Source of the DNA: Spongiibacteraceae bacterium UBA5047
GTDB taxonomy: Bacteria > Pseudomonadota > Gammaproteobacteria > Pseudomonadales > Spongiibacteraceae
Direction of reading: 5' to 3'
Length of the DNA: 64,000 nt
Assembly: GCA_002415025.1 (NCBI GenBank)
Contig: DIBR01000038.1
Span: 34,429 to 98,428, forward strand
In this document: piece after piece, positions 51,205-60,643 of the stretch
Numbering within the stretch: the stretch's first letter is position 1
How the letters are laid out: each line of letters opens with the position of its first letter
Position numbers and translations under genes: made by a program
Notes under the pieces: generated by a model
What the model was told of the DNA's origin: nothing
Seen by the model: the letters and a program-made list of their open reading frames with translations, nothing else
Databases searched by the model: none

Positions 51205-53526
51205 CTAGTCCACACGACTCCAGTTCTTGCCGCTATAGCTTTCTTCCGGCAAATCTATTTTTGGGGCCCATGAAAGCCAGTCTTCGTCCGCTGATTGATG
51301 CAGCGGAAACACTGCGTCCTTCTCCAGGGTGGCGGTGCTTTCGGAAAATTCCGGTGTGGCAAAAGCAATGCCGCCTTCAAGTAGAGACTCTATAGACTTG
51401 CTGCGAATAGTGGCGCCGCTGAACAAACCCAGTTTCACGGCGATGCCGCTGGAGTTCCAAAACTTGGTGTTGCTTTTCACCAGCGCGGCATAGCGCGGTT
51501 CAATATTGACGTGAATCAGTGTTTTGGTTGCATCGCCTGCCAACTCAAAACCAAAAACCTCTCCGACCGGAATATCCCGGTAAAAAACTTTAACGCCTTC
51601 TTTAATAGAGCCGCGCTGCGGCGCGGTGAGTACGAGATTCAAACCTGTTGGGGGTTTGCGCAGCGGTGGTGGTTTATCGAGCGCGGCAAAGGTTGTTGTC
51701 GCTGCGCCGTTGCCGGGCAAAACGCTGATATAACTGCCGGTGACGAGCGTTTCCAGGTTGCGCGTGCCAATGAGGCCCAGTTCGGGGCGCACCAGCCAGA
51801 ATTGGCTGCCGCCTCGAGCCAGACCTTTGGCCGACGGTGCCAGGCGTGCGCTGACAATAACGCCCTGCATATCGCTGTCAATTTCGACGGTGTTGACTTC
51901 GCCTACCTTGATGCCCTGATACTTTATTTCTGTGCCTTTGGTGATGTTGCTGCCCGTGCTGAAGTGGAGCCGGATGCTCGCGCCTTTATCCGCAAGCGTG
52001 CTTTCGTAATTCCGGTGTAGTGTGTAGCGCAAGCCCTCCCAGGCTAGCTGAGGCCTGGCCACTTCGGGAGTGTGAAAGGCTATGCCACCGGCAACAATGG
52101 TGGCCAGCGATTCGGCGTGAATATCCAGACCGCCGAGGCCGCCGCTGATGCTGATGCCGCTGGCGTTCCAAAACAGTGATTCGCGGTGTACCAGGCGCGC
52201 GTAGCGCTCGTGAATAAACACGCCGATATTAACGCCGTTGGTATCAAGATCAACGGACTCCACCTGACCTACTGCGATTTTGCGATAGTAGACCTTACTG
52301 CCAATATTGATTGAACTCAGCTCTTCACTGCGCAGGGTGAGCCGCAAGCCCGGTTCTTGAATAACCGCTTCGGGCGCCTGGCGTTTGGCAATATAGCGTT
52401 CGGCAGCATCCCCGCCCTCGCCACTGACATGCATGGCGATATAGGGCCCGCCGATCAGTGCATCCAGGCCTGTTACACCGCTGCTGGATATCTCCGGTTT
52501 AACCAGCCAGAACTCGGTGTTCCCGTTGAGGTAACGATGGTGGGGAGATTTAATTTCAACGCTCAGGTCGGCACCTTTTTCGGGCCTGTCGTCAATGAAA
52601 TCCAGTGACTCGACTTTGCCGATATCCCTGCCTAACAAGCGCACACTGCTGCCGATATTCAGGCCATCGGGGTTTGCAAAATAGACAGTAAACCGCCTGC
52701 TGCCTTGTGCACGCTGCTTGCTTTCATGCAGTTTGAAGCGGGTGTTGTCGTCAATTTTTTCCCGGTTTTTATCGGGCGTGTCGAAGGCAATGCCGCCTAC
52801 CAGTATGCTGGCAATAGAACCGGCATCAATATCGATGCCCTGCAAACCGGCATTGATTTTGAGGCCACTCTGCAGCCAGAAGCGGGAACTGTCGTTCACC
52901 AGATGTCGATACTGGGGGTCGATACGAGCCATCAGTTCGACACCGTTATCAACCAACTGATAGCCCTCCAGCTCGCCGACATCAATTTCCTGATAGAGAA
53001 TGGGAGCGCCTATAGACAGTGAGCCCAGGCTGTCGGCGTCAAGGCTTAAGCGCAAACCGGGCAGGTTGCTGGCCAATGGTGGCGGTTCGAGCAGGGCGTC
53101 GAAGCGCTCAGCCGGTTCGCCGTCGCCCGGTTTGAAACTGATGTAATTGCCGGCTACCAGAGTGTCCAGACCGGAGACGCCAGACAGGGAAATTTGCGGT
53201 TTTACCAGCCAGAAACGGGTATTGGTTTTTATGAGCGGCGCTATCTGCTGATTCAGTTCGAGTGTTGCAGTAACGCCTTCAAGGTCGTCATCCAGTTGCA
53301 GGCTGACCACTTCGCCTACATTGATACCCTGATACACGACGGGCGTTTTGCCCACGCTAATGCCACTGCCGTTATCGAAGGCAACGGTGATGGTCAGTCC
53401 GCGGTCGCCGGTGTTTTTATACATCAGCCAGCCGGCGATGATCACGGCTACGATGGGCAGCAACCAGATTGCCGAGATGCCCCGTTTGGGTTTGACGGTG
53501 GCGGATTGTATGTTTGGTTCAGTCAT
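51205..53526 (-). CDS. letB: LetB/PqiB-type MCE protein with six MCE repeats
   Basis: The 773-residue protein has one N-terminal helix (AIWLLPIVAVIIAGWLMY) and six MCE domains. Their starts can be recognised as GISVGKTPVVYQGINVG, LSIGAPILYQEIDVG, LNIGSSVRLLGRDIG, INIGSKVYYRKIAVG, ITKGTEIKYQGIKVG and IKEGVKVFYRDIPVG. MCE rings stack into a tunnel that carries lipids across the periplasm. E. coli PqiB has three repeats and LetB (YebT) seven, so six is intermediate. It overlaps the LetA-like gene by 8 bases. Confidence 0.88.
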   Translation of the reverse strand: MTEPNIQSATVKPKRGISAIWLLPIVAVIIAGWLMYKNTGDRGLTITVAFDNGSGISVGKTPVVYQGINVGEVVSLQLDDDLEGVTATLELNQQIAPLIKTNTRFWLVKPQISLSGVSGLDTLVAGNYISFKPGDGEPAERFDALLEPPPLASNLPGLRLSLDADSLGSLSIGAPILYQEIDVGELEGYQLVDNGVELMARIDPQYRHLVNDSSRFWLQSGLKINAGLQGIDIDAGSIASILVGGIAFDTPDKNREKIDDNTRFKLHESKQRAQGSRRFTVYFANPDGLNIGSSVRLLGRDIGKVESLDFIDDRPEKGADLSVEIKSPHHRYLNGNTEFWLVKPEISSSGVTGLDALIGGPYIAMHVSGEGGDAAERYIAKRQAPEAVIQEPGLRLTLRSEELSSINIGSKVYYRKIAVGQVESVDLDTNGVNIGVFIHERYARLVHRESLFWNASGISISGGLGGLDIHAESLATIVAGGIAFHTPEVARPQLAWEGLRYTLHRNYESTLADKGASIRLHFSTGSNITKGTEIKYQGIKVGEVNTVEIDSDMQGVIVSARLAPSAKGLARGGSQFWLVRPELGLIGTRNLETLVTGSYISVLPGNGAATTTFAALDKPPPLRKPPTGLNLVLTAPQRGSIKEGVKVFYRDIPVGEVFGFELAGDATKTLIHVNIEPRYAALVKSNTKFWNSSGIAVKLGLFSGATIRSKSIESLLEGGIAFATPEFSESTATLEKDAVFPLHQSADEDWLSWAPKIDLPEESYSGKNWSRVD

Positions 53527-54139
53527 GGTCCAAATCCCAAAGTAAGCGCGGGTCAAAGCTGTTGGCAGCGAACAGCGTCAGTACCACAACGGCAGCAAAG
53601 GCTGTAGCGGCAGGGCCGCTTTCCACATTCGCGATATTGCCCATGTGCACCAGTGTGACGAGTATGGAAATCATAAACAGGTCGAGCATCGACCAGCGGC
53701 CAATAAAATGGATAAAGCGATACAGTATCGTACATTGTTGCTTGCTCAAGGGCAGGCGAACCTGCACAACCAGCATCAGAATGACAATGATGACGAGCTT
53801 GGCAACGGGGACGGCAATACTGGCGATAAAGACGACAGCGGCGACAAGCTGCAATTCGGATTCCCAGAGTTTGACGACCCCGGACATAATCGTGTCCGGG
53901 TCTCCCTGACCGAAGCTTACCACCGTGAGAATGGGCAGGAAATTGGCGGGAATCAACAACACTGTGGCCGCGAGCGTATAGGCCCAGCTAAACTGAAGGC
54001 TGAGTGGCCGGCGATAGCTCAGCGCGCTATTGCAACGCGGGCAGTGACGGGTTTCCTGCGTGTTCTTCAGCGGTAGGCGGCTGAGTTTGGCACAGGCCTC
54101 GCAGCGGGCGAGGCCCCGGTCGCGAGCGGTAATGGTCAT
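53519..54139 (-). CDS. PqiA/LetA-type membrane protein, second half
   Basis: The 206-residue protein has two CxxC pairs at the N terminus (RCEACAK and HCPRCNS), then four membrane helices of the PqiA domain (LLIPANFLPILTVVSFG; WSMLDLFMISILVTLV). It corresponds to one of the two PqiA domains of E. coli LetA, which is a single chain of about 420 residues. The LetA partner works with the MCE protein in lipid transport. It overlaps its neighbours on both sides (ATGA with the other half). Confidence 0.85.
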   Translation of the reverse strand: MTITARDRGLARCEACAKLSRLPLKNTQETRHCPRCNSALSYRRPLSLQFSWAYTLAATVLLIPANFLPILTVVSFGQGDPDTIMSGVVKLWESELQLVAAVVFIASIAVPVAKLVIIVILMLVVQVRLPLSKQQCTILYRFIHFIGRWSMLDLFMISILVTLVHMGNIANVESGPAATAFAAVVVLTLFAANSFDPRLLWDLDHD

Positions 54140-54765
54140 GCGTTTGTTCTCTGTTCCCAGCACTGCCATGCCTGTTCTTCGCTGAAGTACTGGTTACACA
54201 AAATGATGCACAGCAGCAACGCAGACAGGCAGTAGGTGCCGGGGGCTACGGCAACGTCGCCGTCGTGCATCATCTTGACGTAGGCCACGATAATGCCCAT
54301 GGCGTAAACTTCCAGCATACTCCAGCTGCGCATCCAGTTATGCCACTTCAACCACCGGGGATAAAGATTCGGGTAGCGCTGCAGTCGTTGGCACAGGCCG
54401 ATGGTGGCCGCCAGCAGCATATGAACCAGAGGGGCGACGACCGAACACAGGAGAATGAGCACCGCCAGTAATTGCTCGCTTTCCTGCCATAGCCGCCAGA
54501 CACCGTCTATCAAAGAGTTGCTGCCGTGCTGCCCGGCCATACTGAAATGAAGTATGGGCAGTGTAACGGCGGGTACAAACAGCAGCAGGCCGCTAATGGC
54601 GGCAGCAAAATCAATGTCCCGCGCATGGTTGGATACATCCCAGAGCAAGGCATCGCAGCGTGGACAATGTCCCTGCCGATCGTGCGTAGCGTCGTCGGTA
54701 TGCAGTAGCAAATCGCAATCCGGGCACGCCGTGAGGTCTTTGGGTATGGGGCTGGCTGTGGTCAT
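54136..54765 (-). CDS. PqiA/LetA-type membrane protein, first half
   Basis: The 209-residue protein has ACPDCD and HCPRCDA zinc-ribbon pairs, then four helices with PqiA motifs (FVPAVTLPILHFSMAG; SWSMLEVYAMGIIVAYVKM). Together with the following gene it rebuilds a two-domain LetA. No stop or shift marks a broken gene; both halves have their own starts with a 4-base overlap, so this is a stable split arrangement. The start at 54765 precedes the zinc ribbon; in-frame upstream codons show no family signal. Confidence 0.85.
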   Translation of the reverse strand: MTTASPIPKDLTACPDCDLLLHTDDATHDRQGHCPRCDALLWDVSNHARDIDFAAAISGLLLFVPAVTLPILHFSMAGQHGSNSLIDGVWRLWQESEQLLAVLILLCSVVAPLVHMLLAATIGLCQRLQRYPNLYPRWLKWHNWMRSWSMLEVYAMGIIVAYVKMMHDGDVAVAPGTYCLSALLLCIILCNQYFSEEQAWQCWEQRTNA

Positions 54766-54966
54766 CACGCTATTGTAGGGGAGAACAAACCTCTGCGCAG
54801 CTACCGGCATCGCCGGACTACAGCAACGTGGAGGCTCGTCGTGAGAGAATGCAACACAAATCCGGGAATCGGGGCGCTGAATATGCGGTAATGGATCCGT
54901 CGCCGCATTCATTTATAGTGCGACCGATATGCTAAAAGTATCACCAGCCAACGTGGGAGAATATTT

Positions 54967-56076
54967 ATGGATGTACGCGCAGCAGTTGCCTTTGAGGCCG
55001 GGAAACCCCTCAGTATTGAAACCGTGCAGCTAGAGGGGCCGCGCGCAGGAGAGGTGCTGGTTGAATTAAAAGCGACCGGCATTTGCCACACCGACAAATT
55101 CACACTTTCCGGTGCTGATCCGGAAGGGTTGTTCCCTTCGATACTCGGCCACGAAGGCGCGGGCATTGTTGTAGATGTGGGCGCTGGCGTCAAAGGCCTC
55201 AGGAAAGGCGATCACGTTGTACCGCTGTATACGCCGGAATGCCGTGAATGCAAGAGCTGCACCTCGCAGAAAACCAACCTTTGTACGGCAATCCGGTCAA
55301 CCCAGGGGCAGGGCATGATGCCTGATGGTAGCAGCCGTTTTTCTCTGGACGGCAAACCGATTCATCACTACATGGGCTGCTCAACCTTTGCCAATTACAC
55401 GGTCATGCCGGAAATTGCACTGGCCAAGATTCGCGAAGACGCCCCTTTTGACAAGGTTTGCTATATAGGTTGTGGTGTCACCACCGGTATCGGCGCGGTC
55501 TTGTTTACCGCCAAAGTAGAAGCGGGCGCCAATGTCGTGGTGTTTGGTTTGGGCGGTATCGGTCTCAATGTGATTCAGGGTGCCAAAATGGTGGGTGCCA
55601 ACAAAATCATTGGTGTGGATATAAACCCTGCCCGTGAAGCCATGGCACGCCAGTTTGGTATGACGGATTTCGTCAACCCGAAAGAGATTGAAGGCGATGT
55701 GGTTGCGCATTTGGTTGAGCTTACGGACGGCGGCGCTGACTACAGTTTTGAGTGTGTGGGCAATGTTGAACTGATGCGACAGGCGCTCGAGTGCTGCCAT
55801 CGTGGTTGGGGTGTTTCGACCATTGTGGGTGTTGCCGGAGCGGGGCAGGAGATTGCCACGCGGCCCTTTCAATTGGTTACGGGTCGTCGATGGCAGGGTA
55901 CTGCCTTTGGTGGCGCGCGCGGCCGCACTGATGTGCCGCGCATTGTTGACTGGTATATGGAAAACAAAATACAGATCGACCCCATGATCACCCATGTATT
56001 GCCACTGGATCGTATTAATGAAGGGTTTGACCTGATGACACGCGGCGAATCCATTCGCAGTGTGGTGGTGTACTAA
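54967..56076 (+). CDS. frmA: S-(hydroxymethyl)glutathione dehydrogenase (class III alcohol dehydrogenase)
   Basis: The 369-residue zinc enzyme oxidises S-hydroxymethylglutathione, the adduct of formaldehyde and glutathione, to S-formylglutathione with NAD. It also reduces S-nitrosoglutathione. Catalytic zinc ligands are in GICHTDKF and GHEGAGIV, the structural zinc cysteines in PECRECKSCTSQKTNLC, and the NAD fold in VFGLGGIGLNV. It forms an operon with frmB (TAATG overlap). Given the nitrite reductase elsewhere in the window, the nitrosothiol role may also matter. Confidence 0.94.
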   Translation: MDVRAAVAFEAGKPLSIETVQLEGPRAGEVLVELKATGICHTDKFTLSGADPEGLFPSILGHEGAGIVVDVGAGVKGLRKGDHVVPLYTPECRECKSCTSQKTNLCTAIRSTQGQGMMPDGSSRFSLDGKPIHHYMGCSTFANYTVMPEIALAKIREDAPFDKVCYIGCGVTTGIGAVLFTAKVEAGANVVVFGLGGIGLNVIQGAKMVGANKIIGVDINPAREAMARQFGMTDFVNPKEIEGDVVAHLVELTDGGADYSFECVGNVELMRQALECCHRGWGVSTIVGVAGAGQEIATRPFQLVTGRRWQGTAFGGARGRTDVPRIVDWYMENKIQIDPMITHVLPLDRINEGFDLMTRGESIRSVVVY

Positions 56077-56924
56077 TGGCGGCTGCAATGCTGGAAACGC
56101 GGTCAGAGCACGCCTGCTTTAGTGGCATCCAAGGCTTTTACAGTCACCCGTCAAGCTCTACCGGCACGATCATGAACTTTTCGGTATTTGTGCCGGGAGC
56201 GGCAAAATCTCGCAAGGTACCGGCGCTCTATTATCTGGCAGGCCTGACCTGCACCGACGAAACCTTTATGGTCAAAGCGGGTGCGCAAAAACTGGCGGAC
56301 GAGCTCGGCCTGATGTTAATTGCGTGCGACACCAGCCCGCGCGGACTGGAGCTGCCCGCTGAGCACGATGATTGGGATTTTGGCAGCGGTGCCGGTTTCT
56401 ATCTTGATGCCACCGCCAGCCCCTGGAACAAGCACTACCGTATGGGCAGCTATATCAACGCCGAGTTGCCGGCGTTAATAGAGGAGAACTTCCCTGCGCT
56501 GGCGGGCACGAAAGGCATTTGTGGGCATTCCATGGGTGGGCATGGCGCGCTGGTTTCGGCCCTGCGCAACCCGGAACGTTGGCAGTCTGTTTCGGCGTTC
56601 GCGCCAATATCCAACCCGGTCAATGTGCCCTGGGGGCAAAAGGCCTTCAGCAATTACCTTGCCGCCGAGAGTGAATGGCGTGCGTGGGATGCCAGCTGCC
56701 TGATGGCGGAAAAGGCCTACCCCGGTGAGGTTCTTATTGATCAGGGTGACGGTGACCAGTTTCTGGAGCGCGAGTTGCATCCGGAGTCGCTGGAGGGTGC
56801 GGCCAGAACATCCGGGCAGCAATTGCGACTGCGCCGGCATAGCGGTTTCGACCACGGCTACTATTTTATTCAGAGTTTTATTGACGATCACTTGCGACAT
56901 CATGCTGCGGTGCTTTGTAAATAA
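56076..56924 (+). CDS. frmB: S-formylglutathione hydrolase
   Basis: The 282-residue esterase splits S-formylglutathione to formate and glutathione. It has the family start (FSGIQGFYSHPSSSTG), ALYYLAGLTCTDETF, the nucleophile motif GICGHSMGGHGAL, and the terminal His in HSGFDHGYYFIQSFI. It overlaps the dehydrogenase gene by one base. Together they complete formaldehyde detoxification. Confidence 0.94.
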   Translation: MAAAMLETRSEHACFSGIQGFYSHPSSSTGTIMNFSVFVPGAAKSRKVPALYYLAGLTCTDETFMVKAGAQKLADELGLMLIACDTSPRGLELPAEHDDWDFGSGAGFYLDATASPWNKHYRMGSYINAELPALIEENFPALAGTKGICGHSMGGHGALVSALRNPERWQSVSAFAPISNPVNVPWGQKAFSNYLAAESEWRAWDASCLMAEKAYPGEVLIDQGDGDQFLERELHPESLEGAARTSGQQLRLRRHSGFDHGYYFIQSFIDDHLRHHAAVLCK

Positions 56925-56949
56925 GCTGTTTTTAGGGATATCGCATAAT

Positions 56950-58029
56950 CTAACGTTTTAAGTGTGCTGTAGATGCCTGTTTGTTAACTTGGTGTCGTGC
57001 ATCGCTTGGCGTCATGCCACTCCAGCGTTTGAAGGCGCGCGTGAACGAAGGAGGATCCTTGTAGCCCAAAGCAGTGCAGATTTGGCTGATGTCCAGGTCG
57101 GGGTTTTCCATCAGTTTCACAGCATCGGTGTAGCGTGCCTCATCCAACAAAATCTTGAAACTGCTGCCGCGTTCGCTGAGTTTGCGCTTGAGGCTACGGC
57201 CCGACATAAACAGGCAGGCGGCCACCGTGTCGAGGTTGGGGTAGCCTTCGGTGCTGGGGCGCAGCTCGGCGCGCACGCGGTCAAGAATGTTGTCCGGTTC
57301 CGGGCCGGTGAGTACCAGCTCGCGCTCGCACAAAACTACGGCTTGCTTAACGGCTACGGGATCGGCCATTACCAGCGGTTGCTGCAGGTATTCGGCGGGA
57401 AAACGAATTTGTACCTGGGGCTTGTTGAAACGAACAAACCACAATCGCTTGCGGTACTTGGCGAAATAGTCCGGTTCAGGCCAATCGAACCATAACTCAC
57501 CGTGGAGTTCGGACTCGCCAAGCAGGAAGCTGGCAACGCGTAGTACGCCGATAGTCAGGCATTCCAGATAGAAAGAGCGCAGCTGCCCCAGGTTGTGTTT
57601 GTCAGTGAAGGTGATTATCGTCGTATCGCGATCCAGTTCGCTACTGATACCGAAATCCCGTTGACGGATGTGGGTGTACTTGAGCACCAACTGCATTGCC
57701 TCACCCAGCGTGCTGCAACTCATTACGGCGTAACCCAGATAGCCGTGTGCGGTCGGGCGCGTACGCAAACCAAATTCCAGCCCCAAACCGGGATTTCCGG
57801 TTAATGAAAGAGCGTTGAGCGTGACTCTTGACGCGTCCTTGGCCGAGATTCGCAGCTCGGGTGTATCCAGCAGTGCCTGAGTGAGGCGAGTGCCCGCAAG
57901 CACTCGCGCCGGCTCAACACCATGCTCGGCGGCGATCTCCATCACCATGCGCGGGTAGTCCGTTGGTAGCGAATTGCGCAATCGGGCCCTGCGCAATTTC
58001 TGTTGTTTACTGCGTGATTGGTCCGTCAT
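56950..58029 (-). CDS. AraC-family regulator, OruR-like
   Basis: The 359-residue protein has the arabinose-binding-type N-terminal domain (NPGLGLEFGLRTRPTAHGYLGYAVMSCSTLGEAMQL) and a C-terminal HTH pair (PNLDTVAACLFMSGRSLKRKL and LDISQICTALGYKDPPSFTRAFKRWSGMTP). It resembles the AraC at 20305. The ATG at 58029 has GGAGG seven bases upstream. It is convergent with frmB and divergent from the second secreted esterase, which is a possible target. Confidence 0.85.
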   Translation of the reverse strand: MTDQSRSKQQKLRRARLRNSLPTDYPRMVMEIAAEHGVEPARVLAGTRLTQALLDTPELRISAKDASRVTLNALSLTGNPGLGLEFGLRTRPTAHGYLGYAVMSCSTLGEAMQLVLKYTHIRQRDFGISSELDRDTTIITFTDKHNLGQLRSFYLECLTIGVLRVASFLLGESELHGELWFDWPEPDYFAKYRKRLWFVRFNKPQVQIRFPAEYLQQPLVMADPVAVKQAVVLCERELVLTGPEPDNILDRVRAELRPSTEGYPNLDTVAACLFMSGRSLKRKLSERGSSFKILLDEARYTDAVKLMENPDLDISQICTALGYKDPPSFTRAFKRWSGMTPSDARHQVNKQASTAHLKR

Positions 58030-58227
58030 AGCGTGGCCTCCAATGCTAATTATTCTGCCACACGCGGTGATTGCGACCAATGCCACTGCCGGGGTCGCAG
58101 TCTCGTTGGCCTGCAAAGCTAAGTGGATTGGCACCCAAGCCCCTCACGCCTTGGGTAGGCCCCATTGGATACTCGCGGCAGTTATCTGCGTATCCGACGC
58201 GCAGTGCCACAACCTTGGAGTTCGGTG

Positions 58228-60444
58228 ATGAGTCAGATGTATAAATGCCTGTTGACGGTAACCTGCGCGCTGCTAATTTGCGCTTGCAACGGTAGTAGTG
58301 GTTCAGGCGGGTCCGCTCAGGAAGTTAATACCAATACCCCGGCTGGCGCTGGCGATACCGAAGAGATCGCCAGTAGTGGCAGTGGTGACAACCTTGGCGG
58401 CGGCGATGGTGAAGGAAATCCGGGCGAGGGTGGCACTGGCGACGACAACAACGGCGGCAGCCCCCCCAAAGAGAGTTGCCAAACGTCGTCCTGGATTGCC
58501 GGGGTCACCGAGCTGTGTAACGGTCATTTGGTCTATCGCGACTACGTTTATGATGACCACGGCGCGGCCAATGGATTTCCCGGTACGCCTTATGCAGCGC
58601 CCAGCTCGGGTGCGTCGCCGGGCTACGTTAGCGCTGGCTCAGCCCGCTACCCGGCAGGTGCCGAGAACACTGCAGACATAGTGCGTCTTGAGTTGTGGCG
58701 CGAAGGTGATGAGCTGGTCGTCGAGTTTGAACTCAATACACTCTATGAAGCCCGGCAGACGCTGGCCGCCATTGCCATCGACAGCGACAGTGATGCAGCC
58801 ACCGGCGATGAATCGCTTCTGGGTTTGGAGGTAGACGGGGCTGATCGTGTACATGTGTTTGGCGAAGGCGACCCTGTCAGTAACCTGATTCGCGGCCGTG
58901 TACCGTTGCCGGAAGGTGACAGTTGGAGGGTGTGGGCCGTAACCGCTCAGGCCGATGGTACGGTGATGAATGTGGCCTTTCGCGGTATCGATGAGCGCGC
59001 GAGCCTTGGCGCCGGTGGATATCCGCCTGTGGCAAGTCTGTTGTGGGACGAAAAGCAGGCCGCAGCATTGCAGGCGGGTGATATTAGTGCGTTCGCCGCG
59101 ACGGTTAATGTAGTGGATTTGAATGCCGGGGTAACGCGTAAAGCACATGTGCCGCCGGGCTTTTATCAGCGTGTCTATACATCGGAGTACACGCTTGCTC
59201 CGGGTGAGGGCGTCAGTTTACGTGGCGTTCCCGGTCGCCACGGTGCCACCTCGACACCCTGCGAACAGTACTTCAATTTTCTTGGCAAATACCAACCTTA
59301 CGCAATCTATATTCCAAAGCAGGTGGAGCCGCACGGGCTGCAGATGCGATTGCACGGTTGCGGTGCGCATCCGGTATCGGAAGTCAATCAGGGCAATTAT
59401 CAACAACGCTTTGGTGAAGACCTCAATATGATCATTGCCTCGCCACTGGGGCGCGGCGCCTCGGGGTTCTATTCGGATATTTCCGAGCGAGACGTGCTTG
59501 ATGTGATGAACGATGTTATTGAGACCTATGCCATCGAAACTGACCGTGTAGTGGTGGGTGGCACATCCATGGGTGGCTATGGCGCATTGCGCATGGCGGC
59601 CCTTTATCCTCACAGGTTTGCTGCCGGCACTAACTGGGTGGGGTTCCCCGGAGACTTTTTCAATACCCCCTTGCCGGACGACCTGCAGCTTGGCCCCTTT
59701 CTCGGACTCGTTAACGACTCTCTGGGTAGGCCCCTGCCGCTGCAGAGTGCGATTGGCACCCAGGGCAACATGATGGACTACCTCGGCAATTTGAGACAAG
59801 TACCTTTTGTACATCTCTACGCCGCCGCTGACGAGCTGGTTCATGTTACCAGTTCGCTGTCGCTGGGTTTGCGACTGCGTGAGACGCCCGGACTCGAGTT
59901 CGATTTTTATGAGCATGCGCCGGCGGAGCACTTGTCCTTTGTATTTTTTGACGACTGGCGCAAGGAGGCGGCCTTTAACCGCGATCGTCGCTTGAAGAAC
60001 CCGGCTCACATTGTGTTTCGCACCGATGCATATCTGGACTACCCGGAATACGATATCAGGCACGATAGGGCCTACTGGCTTAGCGAAATAGTGGCGCGGG
60101 AAAAGGGCACCTTTGCGGGAGAGGCTTACAGTGACCTCAATGTGAGAAGCTTTGGTTGCGGTCACGCCCGGCAACAATTTGAAAGCGGCGCAGACGCTGG
60201 TTTCGGCCCGGTGCCCTGGGCTCGCTGGTACAGTCATGTTTCAGGCGAATCACCAGTGCCCGCTGAGAACCGCCTAGAGGCTACGTTTAGCAACGTAGCA
60301 TCGCTACAGGTAGATGTTGAAGCTGCTTGTCTGGGTTCTGCCACCCACTACGATATTAGTAGCGACGGCCCGGTTTCGATTCGCTTCAGTGACGGTCGCC
60401 AGCTGGACATACCTGCTGCGGGGCAGCACCGCGGGGTGCTGTGA
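58228..60444 (+). CDS. secreted lipoprotein alpha/beta hydrolase, paralogue of the 13-15 kb gene
   Basis: The 738-residue protein has a lipobox (CALLICACNGS) and a Gly/Asp/Asn-rich linker. The same beta-rich module as in the 12970-15207 gene follows (DYVYDDHGAANG; VEFELNTLYEARQTLAAIAID). The alpha/beta hydrolase domain has MRLHGCGAHP and the nucleophile VGGTSMGGYGALR near 445, plus EHLSFVFF, which may hold the catalytic His. It is likely a surface or periplasmic esterase of unknown substrate. GGAG lies seven bases before the ATG at 58228. A 7-bp hairpin (CAGCACC/GGTGCTG) overlaps the last codons. Confidence 0.75.
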   Translation: MSQMYKCLLTVTCALLICACNGSSGSGGSAQEVNTNTPAGAGDTEEIASSGSGDNLGGGDGEGNPGEGGTGDDNNGGSPPKESCQTSSWIAGVTELCNGHLVYRDYVYDDHGAANGFPGTPYAAPSSGASPGYVSAGSARYPAGAENTADIVRLELWREGDELVVEFELNTLYEARQTLAAIAIDSDSDAATGDESLLGLEVDGADRVHVFGEGDPVSNLIRGRVPLPEGDSWRVWAVTAQADGTVMNVAFRGIDERASLGAGGYPPVASLLWDEKQAAALQAGDISAFAATVNVVDLNAGVTRKAHVPPGFYQRVYTSEYTLAPGEGVSLRGVPGRHGATSTPCEQYFNFLGKYQPYAIYIPKQVEPHGLQMRLHGCGAHPVSEVNQGNYQQRFGEDLNMIIASPLGRGASGFYSDISERDVLDVMNDVIETYAIETDRVVVGGTSMGGYGALRMAALYPHRFAAGTNWVGFPGDFFNTPLPDDLQLGPFLGLVNDSLGRPLPLQSAIGTQGNMMDYLGNLRQVPFVHLYAAADELVHVTSSLSLGLRLRETPGLEFDFYEHAPAEHLSFVFFDDWRKEAAFNRDRRLKNPAHIVFRTDAYLDYPEYDIRHDRAYWLSEIVAREKGTFAGEAYSDLNVRSFGCGHARQQFESGADAGFGPVPWARWYSHVSGESPVPAENRLEATFSNVASLQVDVEAACLGSATHYDISSDGPVSIRFSDGRQLDIPAAGQHRGVL

Positions 60445-60643
60445 AGCAGCAGTCGGCAATGGCGGCTATTAGAGACGTCTCCCCTACGTTTTTCTTGCAT
60501 GGAGAGCTTTTCAACGGCGACTATTCTGAGAAATAACTGAGCTTTGATACGGTTAATGGTCAATGAAACCGTCTTTACGTCTGGAGCGCTGTCGAATTGA
60601 CAAAAGGCGCCTAAACTTCAGGAGCTCACTTTTGAGGATGGCG

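Noticed and set aside
54136..54139. Broken letA gene
   Set aside because: The junction is a clean ATGA overlap and both halves are complete PqiA domains with their own zinc ribbons, so it is a split and not a frameshift.
59218..60237. Minus-strand 339-codon frame inside the second esterase gene
   Set aside because: Antisense shadow with no recognised domain.
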